Shown here: positions 36,251 through 47,939 of the stretch, piece after piece
Layout: the number at the start of each line of letters is the position of its first letter
Position numbering within the stretch: the first letter of the stretch is position 1
Assembly (NCBI GenBank): GCA_028023455.1
Contig: JAQFVV010012402.1
Span: 17,112,935-17,176,934, forward strand
From: Epiperipatus broadwayi
Lineage: Eukaryota; Onychophora; Udeonychophora; Euonychophora; Peripatidae
Reading direction: 5' to 3'
Length of the DNA stretch: 64,000 bases
Made by a program: the position numbers and the translations under genes
Notes under the pieces: model-generated
What the model was told of the DNA's origin: nothing
The model's database searches: none
Seen by the model: the letters and a program-made list of their open reading frames with translations, nothing else

Positions 36251-37218
36251 AAACTTGCCCTTTAAGAAATAAAATATTTAATATTAATTTTGGAAAACTG
36301 TGACAATCTATTATGGATTAACCAAAATTTGATAGCAAGAATCATTCAAAATCTGTTTCACTAGCTGAAAGTATGCTCAGCTACAGTTAACAAAATTAAC
36401 ATAAGGAATAAATCTTTATTTAGCTAATGTTTGAAATATTAAAGCAAACAATTACCAATATTAGGTCTTATAAATGACACAAATAAAGACATAAACTACA
36501 CTACTCATCAATACTAATAAATGAAGTTTATTTTCAACTTTATTCATTTGTGATTGGTTCAAGTTACAATAATAAAAAAAAATAATAATAAAAGAAAATT
36601 CTATAAATTGCACAGACCCTTGCTATTATTTTAAAACTTATTGCAACAGCTTTCAAAACAAATTAGTCCTGAGGAAGATGAAAGAGGCTTTATCAAAATA
36701 TTGCTTCTTATTCTTGTTGAGAATTTTTTTATGTCTATGAATTAATCTCTTAAAAGATTTAGCAACAACCTAAAAATCTTTGCTACATTCTGCATACATA
36801 GATCAATACAATATGTATTTTAATGCGAAATTGGAATTTTCTAACAATAAATATTAACAGTCAATACCTGAAATGAAGGCAAGAGACAAATTTGTATTAA
36901 ATACAATTTCCACAGAATAAGCTAGAATATAGATAGTTATATATAATCAAATCTAGAAGAGATAAAATAAAGGAATTATACATATTTATAAATCTCTAAT
37001 AATTAATAAATTTAAAATTTCCACCAAGCAAATGTGTTATTAAAATGGATAAAATTTAATACTGAATTATATTTTAATTTTCAAAATAGAAAGAAAACAT
37101 TTTTATTTAAAAACGTTTTTAAAATCGTTCTCTTCATAATACAAATTGTCTCAATTCAATCATTTCCGGCATTTTGTGATAGTTTAAAGTATAACAATAA
37201 TCAAATAACATTGATAAC

Positions 37219-37391
37219 CTTTCTTTCCTAATCCAACTTCTGGTTTATATCCCATTTTCTGTAAAAGTTGAAATCCTTTATTTTGAGATCCAATTTCTTG
37301 ATTCAAACCTTCTTCTCTTAATTCTTTTTCAATGACTCTAAGCTTTTTCTGCACAGGTTTCACTTTTGTAACCGGAGTAATATTGTTAATA
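37219..37391 (-). CDS. GPATCH11: GPATCH11, coding exon 2
   Basis: A 173-nt minus-strand exon from acceptor TTTTTATTAG to donor GTTATC. It continues exon 1 in frame (GG plus T gives Gly19) and encodes INNITPVTKVKPVQKK, then LRVIEKELREEGLNQEIGSQ, then the G-patch start NKGFQLLQKMGYKPEVGLG. G-patch residues G58, G68, G74 and G76 are in the expected places. ExELREEGL before the domain is typical of invertebrate members. The N-terminal linker is shorter than in vertebrates and lacks the usual DIRPGL motif, so an extra small exon between exons 1 and 2 cannot be excluded. The donor GTTATC is weaker than the others. Confidence 0.9.
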
Positions 37392-37660
37392 CTAATAAAA
37401 ATGAAAGTAAACATTTACTACATATTGTGTAATCTTTATTTAATGTGAAAATAACATTATACACAAATAAAGTATTTTCATAAAAAGCAATTATCTTACA
37501 TTAATTTAGTACATATATTCCAAATATTAGTTCATAGCATAATACTGATTACATGAGAGAGTAACTATTTCAAAATGTAATATGAAAGCAGCAAAACTAA
37601 TTCATAAAAATTAAATGGTAATTTGCATGGGAATTTATATGATGTTTAAGCAAAAAGAAT

Positions 37661-37713
37661 AACAAGATGAGCTTTAATCTAGAATATTTAGCTCTTAACC
37701 TAGCGCTACACCA
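37661..37713 (-). repeat. Possible tRNA-derived SINE fragment
   Basis: On the minus strand GGTGTAGCGCTAGGTTAAGAG looks like a tRNA A box region (TAGCGC-AGG-TTAAGAGC type). No B box could be found at the expected distance. Low confidence. Confidence 0.3.
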
Positions 37714-37787
37714 AATTATTCTACAAATTAAAGGTCCCTAGAATAAAAGTTGGACTATTATTTTGTCATATAATACTCTACTGTTAC

Positions 37788-37862
37788 ACAATGCTTTATT
37801 TATCACCCTCTTTTACAGTTTACAGTTTTGATTGTCCCAGCAATCATTTTCAAAACTACAAC
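37788..37862. repeat. Single arm of the GATTGC-GCAATC fold-back family
   Basis: ACAATGCTTTATTTATCACC, CAGTTTTGATTGTCCCAGCAATC and TTTTCAAAACT match the arm of the elements at 13684-13902 and 28276-29260. No opposite arm is evident nearby. Confidence 0.65.
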
Positions 37863-38216
37863 ATAATACAAACATATGAATATAAATATACATGAACATA
37901 TAATTTAGATTCTATATATACATCTTATAATCATCAACTATTTATTACCTTTTAAATATTATATAATTTTTTTACCCTTTTTTTACATTCTATATTATTT
38001 TGCTGTTTAAATGTCAAATGACTTCCCAAGCAACAACTGTTCATATTATTATTAATTTATTAATACAACAAACAAAATGGCAATTACAAAATCGATTCAT
38101 AATACAATTTCACTAAAATAGTAAACAGTGAGGAAAAGATGATTTTAAACTATAAGCATAAAAACGTGAATTTTTAAATATTCATATAAGATATAATGTT
38201 GATAAAAAAAAAATTA

Positions 38217-39370
38217 GGTAATACATCGTCTAATTACCCATACCGCTCTATGGCGCTGTTGCTAGTGAAAAACAAATAGATATAACGTTACCGGGCTGTT
38301 TTTAAATTTTGTTGATTTATGTTTTTAATTTTTGGATTTGCTTGATTTTGTTGTTGTTTTTTTTTTTTTGTAACAACTGGTTTGATGTATATTTCTTAAA
38401 AATCAAAAAAATGGGTTTTTTTTTTGGCTTTTTAAAATATCCTGTCTTTTTTTTTTTTTTTAAAAAAAAACAAACATTTCTTTTTGTCCGTTTTTTTTTG
38501 TTCCAAGTCTTTTTTATTGTTTTTGAAAAAACTTTTTTTATTTTTGATCGAGAAACAAGGCTTTCTCGACAGACCTCTCTAAGATCTGACGTCATATTCC
38601 TTACGGTGTTTTGACACCTTTCCAATTCAGCTCTAATACACTTCACTATAAGCTGATCCCGCTTCTATACTAAATAATGGAACACCTGTGTTGACATTGA
38701 CACGATTGACATTCCATTTCAGATGTTTGACAACGCCTTAATTTCATTAAACCACCACAAAGAGTTTTTCTGGGTGGGTAAAATATTTTTTTTTTGGGTT
38801 GAAGGAAGGCCACCACATCTGCTTCTGTAGCAGGTAAATCTCAAAACTACAACGCCGAACGGCTGTCTGCCATTGAACTGTTTTGATCTCGAAAAAGTAT
38901 CGGAAAGTGCGCGACTTGATTGTGAACTTTGTCGAATCGTGATTTACACTCCTCGTTTAGTGAATTCTGACCCCTGACAATGAAAGTAGGGGCGTTTGAG
39001 AATTCATTACAATTTTTATTAACTCACATCAATTACAATACATTTAAGCAAAAAAAAAAAAAAAAATCCGTTCTAATATACTTTTTGTCATTACAACTAC
39101 AGAAGCCTTCATATCATATGCTGTACAATAGTCAAGAGTAATGTCTATAGAGTGTTGCATACTCGTCGCTAATAACGTTCAACATGCTAGAGATGTTGGG
39201 GTAAGGGTGCACTTCAACATCTTAGTGTTTGAACAGTTTACAGGCGTAAGATCTATGAGCAGCCTTGTAAACAGCATATTTATGTGCTTTAGCGTAGAAA
39301 CAGCGCCATCGCGCGGCGTGGATCAATAGACCATGTATTACCAATGTAGATCAATAGACCATGTATTACC
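38217..39370. mobile_element. Non-autonomous TIR transposon with 8-bp target duplication
   Basis: The left end GGTAATACATCGTCTA...TATGGCGCTGTTGCTA is answered at the right by the reverse complement of GGTAATACATGGTCTA...ATGGCGCTGTTTCTA, an inverted repeat of about 50 bp. AAAAATTA flanks both ends (38209-38216 and 39371-39378). An 8-bp duplication suggests a hAT- or P-like superfamily. The right end carries a second, tandem copy of the terminal 28 bp (39315-39342 and 39343-39370). The interior is A/T-tract-rich and then CpG-rich, with no transposase. The ORFs at 38309-38646 and 39141-39329 are incidental. It lies in GPATCH11 intron 1. Confidence 0.75.
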
Positions 39371-39379
39371 AAAAATTAC

Positions 39380-41100
39380 TATGTTTTTTATGCATCAGTT
39401 CATAATGATAAAATTGCAATTCAAAAAGACCATTTAGAAATGTTTGTTACAAGGTTAATATAATATAATTTTCAAAAGACAATTCCTAATAAGTGAAGAA
39501 CCAAATATAATTAGCACAAGATAAAATGATAAACATATTAAAATTAATATACCTAGAGAGCATTCATAATTACATAGTTGTACTTCAGAATAAATAATGC
39601 TAGCATAATTTACAAAGCTGAATAAATAGTATAGCAAAATTATTTAATTAGAAGACAAATGTTCACTCAAACTGTATGAAAAAATTATTCAACAAGTTAA
39701 ACAGTATATATTATTCTATTCCCAAGATCAGTAATTCCAAGCAAATATTCTTTGCAGGTGATCTGGCTATGCTCATAAAAAATGGTTTATATCAGCCTTT
39801 AAATAGAATGTAAGTTTTCTTATCTGAAGCCATAATTTTCAGATATTGAATTTCTTTTATAACAATTTCTTCTAAATTTCTTATGCTTTCATTTTTTTCT
39901 CAATATAGTTTCCAAAATCATCCCCCTTTAACATCATAACTATCTGCTCATATGTTTTTTTTGTATTTTTTATGACAATGTATTCATCTTAATTCCTAAA
40001 AGTTATTATTTCCTCTTCTTTAGCAATTACTAGGTTAACAGCATGTCATTTTTTTGCTGTTGGGCAAATAACTTATTTGAAATTATTTATTTACAAAAAC
40101 AAATTATTTGAATACAAGCATAATTTTTTATTATTTTTATATATAGGGGATTTGACAGAGACTTATGAGCTCCCTTCAGCTATCCACTCTATCTCATACA
40201 AAACAATCGATACACACGATCATACACATATGAAAAAGATAAATAACTCCCAATATATACTTTGTACTGATCCAGCACTCATCAATTAGTCCAAATCATC
40301 ATCTCCTATACATTATATATATAACCAGTGCTTGGTTTATATTAAAATGTATAAATAACTTGATAATATATTTTCACAGATTTAAAGCAGACATGATTTT
40401 GGAAGATAAAATTTATACAATTTAACTTGTTAATGGTACTAATAATGAAATTTATATAATGTATATGAAAACTTATTTTTTCTTTTATTTAAATGAAATT
40501 TATAACAATTTAGTATTATATAAAAATTAAATAAATAAAAATGATATTAATGTTTAAACATATGTAAAAATCAATATTGTTATCAGTATATAATTTTAAT
40601 ATTCCTAAATAAAATGTTAAGTTAAAAGAATATTCATATATTATATGCATATAGTAAAACTTCATAAAACTACAAACTATTTCAGTCAAAATAATGCATT
40701 TATATTTTTTAAAACTATAATTGCTAGCATTTACTTTTATTGTACCAAATTATGTTTTAAGATTTATTTTTATAGCACTATTCCTCAACAATGGCCAAAC
40801 ATATTTAAATATAAATTTGTCCATAATGTTGCTTTCAAATAATTAATAATAATTCCAAGACAATTGAAATTAAACAATTATATAAAAATAAATTTTTTTT
40901 TATTAAATGTTTTCATCCTATATTAGGACCATTTCAAAATATATTTTTCTAATACAATCACAGTGTGTTTGTTTTTTTGTAAGTTAAAATATGGGTATAA
41001 GTAAATAATTAGTTAATTACGGATGGATAAGGTTTTATTTGTAGATATGGTTATTAGAAATATATGAAAAATGATATAAAATTTAGTTTAATGTATAAAG
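39380..41100. other. GPATCH11 intron 1, nothing recognised
   Basis: AT-rich sequence with no exon-like or repeat-end signal that I can identify. Confidence 0.5.
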
Positions 41101-41104
41101 TATA

Positions 41105-43590
41105 GATATTGAGACTGTTATATGTCTCATGGCATACAACAACATGGTAGTGTGTATTCAGGTATATATATTAAGTTGAAAAAACAAGTAGAAATAAACA
41201 GACAAAAATTTTTGTAGATATTTTTTATATTACACTGGAATAACAGTTAAAGATTAAATAATTTTGAATTTAAGTTATTTTTATTATAATTTAAAAAGGT
41301 CTAATTAATATTTTATTAATTCTGATTTTGAAATTAAAACAAGCATGTTTATATGTTACAATAGATATACTGGTAATTATAAAATTCCACTATCTATTTT
41401 GAGTAACAAATTTTTTTGGTAATCAAAGCTTGTATAACATATTTTGATAAAATCCTACAAAGTTATTTTTCAAAGAATTAAAGTAGACTGAAAAGAGTCA
41501 TTAACGTTTTTCAATCTTGATAAGAAAAGCTTATTTTAATAACTATTTTTTTCTCTACCCAGATTAAAATGGTTGGAAAAAAGATCAGAGTTTTCTTTAC
41601 AGTTTTACAGACAGTATAACTACCATGAAAATATAACTGAAGGCAAGACAGTACAAGTCCAATTGCTGCTACTAGTTCACTACAGAAGTTTGGATTCACA
41701 TGAAAGGGTCTGCTTTCTATGTTCTCCATAGCCGTATATGTGTATATTAGACAGCATAGACTGAAGGAAACTCATTGCAGGCCAACAGTTACAAATATTA
41801 TACCTTTCCTGAAAATGACAATAAGCCAGTCTACTGTTTTAAAAGGGACCAGCTTACCAAGAGAGTCCGTCAGTTTGCTGAAGAATTGGTTAATATATAT
41901 ATATTATTTTATCTATATGCAGAGAACCACAGATAAACATACTATGTTGTATATATATAAAGTACAACTAGTAAGTAATGTTATATATATTGAGAATAAT
42001 AATATTTTAAATAATTCACTGAAAATGACATTTAAATTCTATAATTTAAAAGTAAAACAAGTAAATAATTTTTGCTTCATTTAAAAGTTTAAAAAACAAA
42101 TGATTGATTCATAAGCAATTTTATTTTGAAAAAAAAAAAGTAAACTCCAAAAATCTTTTTAGATTAGGGAACAAAAAAAGCTCACTGGAATATTTTTTTA
42201 AAAGATACATTTATAATTAATCAAAAAACCCTCAAAGAATTGATATATATTTTTTTAAAACAAAGGGGGGGGGGAACTTTTTTTTTTACCATTAGACAAT
42301 GAATGAATTAATAACTGATACATATTATTTTTTATATATCTACACATATGTGTAAATTTTATGTATACTTTCAATATGAAATTAATTGTAAAAAATATAT
42401 TTTTAATCATTTTATTATTTTGGCAAGTTAAAATATCATGATATAAACATCAGTGTGTTCACACATTTCCATACACACACATATATGTCTAACCAGTCAT
42501 TATTTATAAATCATTAAAATGTGATAACTTATTTTTCTATTATTATATGCTAATTCCCATGTTATGGCACATCTGTGTGCTTAGATGGATGTGTGTCAAG
42601 TAGATACATATGTTAAAATTAATTATATTTATTATTATTATTATTATATGACAATTCAGATATATTCATAAATTATTATACTGCATATCTATGTGCTTAT
42701 ATGTATGTTTTATGTAAACCTATTGAAGTATTTGTAAATCACAATGGGATAGGTAATTCTATATTAATCAAAATCAAAATGCCAAATTTATATTTATGGC
42801 ATACTGAGCAAATCTTAATTTCATTTTAATTGTTATTAATAAATTGATATTTCATTGTTAAATTATTCCAGTGAATTTAATTAATCCTAAATATATTTAA
42901 AATATTATAAATGTTGTATTATATCTCTTGCTCACAATTACAATTATAGAGCTTTTGTTCTCTGAGCTAGATTCATGCATAATGGTCTGTTATATAAAAA
43001 TGGGTTTATATTTAGTGTTTATGAACATCCAGTTGATGATACTGCTGGATTGTTGCAAAGAGGATATACTTTATAAGTCCATGCACAACACTTTATTTAG
43101 TTTAGTATTTATTAGAAATTAAGTTTATAGTTGGCCAGTACATTAAAGGTACTAAGTGGCCAAAGCATTGATAATGATCAGCATGTTTTAGTATCCCAGC
43201 ATTATTGTTGTTGTTATATATTCTAATGGATTAGTCCTTAAGTTTGTGCATCCAAATTATTGTCTAAATAATCTACCCCAAACTGGCAAGAGCTAAATAA
43301 CTAGCAAGGTTTATAGTAGAAGCATTTCAAATCAAAAAACAAAATTGACTGTTGATTTATTTTGTAGTTTTGGATCATTCATGACGATGAATGATTGATT
43401 TTGTATAATGCCGGTGAATTTATACTTAATTATAGTTAATATAGTTAGCTCTTTGATCTCTCATGCTCCTCAGGTGTATTCATGGTCATTCCTTGTATAT
43501 TTAAATTTTTATTTGGACTTGGAGCTGATGGCAATGAGTGCCACCACCCCAGTTCATTTCTGATTTTCCGTACCATTACAGTATATAATT
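41105..43590 (-). repeat. Interspersed repeat family R, inverted copy
   Basis: Read on the minus strand from 43590 it follows the same order as the copy at 60465-62720. It opens with TGTAATGGTACGG, then has AACTATAAACTTAATTTC, GAGAACAAAAGCTCTATAATTG and GAAATGTGTGAACACAC. Near the end are AAATCTTTTTGGAGTTTAC-like sequence, GTAGACTGGCTTATTGTCAT and GTTGTATGCCAT. The segment at 41511-41729 is open for 72 codons on the minus strand (VNPNFCSELVAAIGLVLSC and on). The other copies are frameshifted there, so it may be a remnant of a coding region. I do not recognise the protein. Confidence 0.7.
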
Positions 43591-43599
43591 AATTTAATG

Positions 43600-44400
43600 G
43601 AGTTTATTTAAAGTAGTATATAATTTATGGTGTATAATATATGTATATAATTATTTAATTTTAGTTAATGTGGATTTATTTATCATATAAAAATAATATA
43701 TGTATGTAATATAAAAAAAAAAAAGGAAGTAAAAAAAAAAGGGGAGTATATATAAATAGGTTATATATTATATAAAATAAATGTTAAAGAGTGTTGATAG
43801 ATATAATATAGTCATGTGATTGTATTAGAAAATTATATTTTGAAAAGGACCTAATATAGGATGAATACCGGTTCCATAAAAAATATTTATTTATTTTTCT
43901 ATAGTTGTTTAATTTCAATTATGCTGGAATCATTATTATATTACTATTCAATGTTAAATAAACATTTAATATATATTTTAAAAAAAGAATTCTGAATTTC
44001 ATTTATATCATACCCAGAAACAACATCTTTTAATATCAAAGTAATAGCTGCTCGAGACTGAATAAAATTATAGGATTTGGTAATTTCTATTGAAAGTAAA
44101 GTCCAAAGTAAACTTTTTTTTAAGACTTCCCAAAAAAAATGAATGAGAAAAATATGGTAAAGTCTTAATAATAAATCAATAATTCATGTAATAATGAGTA
44201 GAAATATATGCAAACTCTTGATAACTAATTGTGACTGAAGACAATAAGAGCTTGGGCTAGAACTAATCATACCTATTGCAAAAGCATTTATAGAATTAGT
44301 AAGGCTTGCCTATAAATTATAAAGTTTTTTTTGGTAAATTTTAAGTTTATGTATGTATACACATATAAATCCACACACACATACATATATATATTCCTAA
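43600..44400. other. GPATCH11 intron 1 proximal part, nothing recognised
   Basis: AT-rich, with homopolymer and (CA)n/(TA)n tracts only. Confidence 0.5.
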
Positions 44401-44421
44401 ATAAAAAAAAAAAAATAATAC

Positions 44422-44477
44422 CCTTTAATAAATGCAGGAGACATGTAATCATCTTCTTCTTTTATATTAGCAGCCAT
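44422..44477 (-). CDS. GPATCH11: GPATCH11, first coding exon
   Basis: The minus-strand ATG at 44477 opens MAANIKEEDDYMSPAFIK plus two bases of a Gly codon before the donor GTATTA. Vertebrate GPATCH11 starts MAEEEDYMSDSFI, so the acidic-DYMS-x-(A/S)-FI motif identifies both gene and start. GPATCH11 (CCDC75) is a nuclear G-patch protein. Proteins of this type recruit DEAH helicases in RNA processing, and this one has been reported at kinetochores. A TTTTTCAG immediately upstream (exon would start at 44489) suggests a spliced 5' UTR whose first exon lies further right. All six exons give 235 residues: acidic N-terminus, G-patch about 56-96, basic coiled-coil about 97-154, acidic linker 174-190, Cys-rich domain 195-235. 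Confidence 0.9.
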
Positions 44478-44499
44478 CTTGATATGTAGCTGAAAAATG

Positions 44500-47400
44500 T
44501 TTTATTTAAAAATTATTTATTAAAAAAATTATATAGCTGAATGAGTTAAGAAAGTTCATAAAATATTTATTTATGCTACACACATATTTAAAACTTTATT
44601 TATCTAATAAATATATATTCATGGGGATTCTCCACAAAAGTAAACTAATATGAATTTTGAAAATCATGCTGAGGTAAGTAAAACAGGTTTTAAACAGCCT
44701 TGAATATGGTGAATGCCTCTTCAACAGTTGCCCATTGAGTGACAATGAAGAAAGCATTACTCATCAAACTTGATAATTGCTGAATGGTGAATTTCCATGT
44801 TCCCAGATAAGAATAAATAGATTCACATTTGTTGAAACAGGATTATGGAACATTTGCATGGGGAAAAAGTTTTAAAAACTTGAAAAAAATTTTCAAACCT
44901 ACATTATAATCAAGATAGATGGATGTACTACTTCTATATTACAAAATTTTCTGGAAAAGATTTTCGAAAATAATTTAAAAGAATACTTTTTTTGTAATAA
45001 TTAATCAATGTTTTGTTTTTAATTTGTTAAATATGCATTGAGGATCATTTAAATATATAATTCTTTTTAAATGAATTTTAATTTTAAAAAAAGTAGACAT
45101 AACATGTTATTTTTAGCAAATCGATCTCTATTTTTCACATAAATTTAATTTTAGTACTCCAGATAATTATATAATTGTTTCACAAGTAAATATGGAATAA
45201 AATTTTAAATCAAATTATTATTATAAATTCAATGCATTATTCTTTCAAACTCATGGCAAACTTTAAATATTAAAAAAATATATTAACATTGATGTGATGT
45301 TTTATTAATATTTCAATATTTTATTTTACTGGAAAGTAACAAAAACTTAATTTCTGGAAAGTAGATTAAAGTTTAATTTGTATTTTTATTCAAATAACTT
45401 TATCAATAAAAAATATATTTTGTATGCCTACAAATTTTTTTTAGAAAATATATAAACTGATAACAATTAAGAATAAATTTTGGAAAATTAGACAAGCTAT
45501 GTTTCAGACTTTATAAAACCAGAATCATATTTCAATTTTTTTTTGATTTTTATTAAAATTGACTTGTAACTCACTTTATCATCCAATAAAGGGTAGCTAA
45601 GTGACAGTTGCAGATGAATATTGAATGGTTACCTATTTTGATTATATGCTAGTTACAAGAAAAAAAATCTTAAAACTTATTTTAAAATTCTTTGCTACTT
45701 AAAAAAAAACAAAAACAACACCAGTTCTTCATAAATTTAAATCCAAGGTCACAAGCATGAGTACAAAAGTAATCAAAGTCAAAAGTCCAGAATATTGAAC
45801 ATTTCCCAATAGGTAATAAAAATCATATGACAAAAATATTAACCATAAAACTAACTTGAACAATATTTAAAAAAGATATTAAAAAAATATGACTCATGTA
45901 ATTTACAATACAATCTCTTCCCTTCTAGTTGTTTAATGTAAATTTTAATTTTCAACATTTAGGCACCATCCAGTTCAATTCTCAGAAACAGAAAATTTTC
46001 AAAAACTTCTCTATTGGTTACTCAATTTGATAAAAAATCAGAAAAAAAGTTAAAATTTTCAGAATAATAAAAGATTTTTAATTCATTATACTGATTTTTT
46101 AAAACATTTACTGAAAATATCTTTTTCTCTTATTAGAGAGTAAGTGATAAAATAAATTTACTATTATTAAATGAAACGGTTTAGATCATTATTGAAGATA
46201 AGTTAAGAAATGAAGATTTATCCAATTATTATTTTGTATGTTAGTATCATAAGTGCCTGTTATGTTTAAAAAAAAAAAGCATTAATTTGTATTTAGTTTG
46301 ATTTTATTTTTAGATTTCAGATTTTAACAATAATAATCACAAGACTAATTATAAATAACATTTTAAAGTTTACTAGCATTTTTACGTTTTAGAATAAGCT
46401 CCTTTTTTTTTTTTTATATGGAGAAAATGTTTTACCATAAGAAATTTAGTGAATATTTGTTTAGTTAATAATTAATTAGATGTGAAGTATTATTATTGTT
46501 TTTTTATTATCCCTCTTTGTTTATAGCTATTTAAAATTCAGATCTCATAGTGGTTGTAATTAAGGCATTAATTTTCTACTGAAAATCTAGTGAAGTCAAA
46601 CCAATGCTAAGTATTAGATTCCTCGATATAAAAAAACAAAACAAAATAACTGCAACAATTTAAATTTCTTCTTCAACTATAATTAAACTTAACATCATAT
46701 TATATTCAATGTAATATTGAATTTCACCTTTTTGTGACATTTACAATTCCTATAATGATCAAATTGTCTATAAAGTCTATATATGGTTTCTGATGCATTT
46801 TCCTGTTATATATAGACAATTATTCCACATCAAATGCGAGTGGTAAATTATCTTTAATCAGAACTGATTTCAAAAAGATGCAGAAACAAATAATATAGAA
46901 CTATGTCTATTACGATTGCTCTTACAATGAATTTCATAAATCAGGAAGAAATTTCATGAGAAAAATCAAATTCCCAATTTGTTACACAAGTTCTTTGAAT
47001 GATTTTTCAATGAATACAATAAGTACATTATCCCAAATCTGCAGATAATTAATATATAATCTGGGAATTCAGTCATTTTATTGCAAACGTTACTTGTTGA
47101 TTATTAATCTTCTAAATATAGTCATGAATGGATGAAAAAAGTTACTGATTGAACTCGTACTGTTTATGAAAAATGTGCATAATACTCTGAATAAAATAAA
47201 AAATTATAGAATGTAGCACTTAAAGAATATTTAAGCATTTATATAAATCCACAATTTAAAATATACGGCATACATAAGTTATGAATATATCTAGTTATAT
47301 TTTAGTTTCCCCTTCTTCAAAATTAAGAGAATTAAGTTTAGCTAGCAATATCCAAACTATTTTCAATATTTGCCCATTTAATGTATTGTGTATATGAATA

Positions 47401-47750
47401 CCAATATGTAACTGTAATATATTAAAAAAACATCATCTTTGAAAATATCCTCATAATATTAAGAGCTATAAGTGATTTAATTACAAAAGTTGTCAAATAG
47501 TTATCAAGTACAGTATACAATTTTATTAGTAAATCTTTAAAAAAAAAAAAAAAATTATAAAACGCAAAAGCATAACTTACAAATTAATTGTATTCTTATA
47601 CTAGTGAGATTACTTCATTTTTTATTATTATTTTCGCAGTTCAAATCATATTCTTAACTACTAAAATATATTAGCACTAGATAGAAATAATATAGCAGTA
47701 AATAAATATTCTCGTCATTGAAACCATTCGTGATTTCCTAGTAACTTTTT
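44500..47750. other. Probable GPATCH11 5' UTR intron, nothing else recognised
   Basis: AT-rich sequence between the first coding exon and the promoter-like patch. No coding segment was found on either strand. Confidence 0.4.
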
Positions 47751-47754
47751 ATTG

Positions 47755-47830
47755 TAGTCATGACGTCACATGCGCTAACAGTCGCAGTAGTAACTTCCGG
47801 TTTCTTTAACTGCAGCCATGAAAGGCCAGA
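47755..47830. promoter_or_regulatory. Promoter-like patch with CRE and ETS motifs
   Basis: The palindromic TGACGTCA (47761-47768), TGCGC, and ACTTCCGG (ETS, CCGGAAGT on the minus strand, 47793-47800) cluster in 60 bases of unusually CpG-rich sequence. This mix is typical of TATA-less housekeeping promoters in animals. It lies 3.3 kb upstream of the GPATCH11 start, whose exon has an upstream splice acceptor, so it is the best candidate for the GPATCH11 transcription start. On the + strand an ATG in good context at 47818 opens only six codons. A donor AG|GTAAAA at 47933 hints at a divergent non-coding or 5' UTR exon. Confidence 0.5.
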
Positions 47831-47939
47831 AAGACTAACTTAGCAATCTGCCTTTTAATTTAATCATTTATTTTGTTATGCGCATCACATCACTTTTTTA
47901 TCATTGTTATCGATGAGGACATAAATACTCAGGTAAAAA

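Noticed and set aside
38309-38646. Overlapping ORFs on both strands (101 and 109 codons)
   Set aside because: Produced by poly-T and poly-A tracts inside a TIR element. Extreme Phe or Lys content.
41719-42084. 121-codon + strand open frame
   Set aside because: Lies across repeat R. The other copies of the repeat are not open in this frame, and homology favours the minus strand.
42928-43122. 64-codon + strand ORF
   Set aside because: Inside repeat R, and the equivalent positions in the other two copies carry stops.
47776-47819. Minus-strand peptide MAAVKETGSYYCDC resembling the GPATCH11 start (MAANIKEEDDYM)
   Set aside because: Ends at a stop after 14 codons and lies over the ETS motif. The real first exon at 44477 joins exon 2 in frame, so this is probably coincidence.
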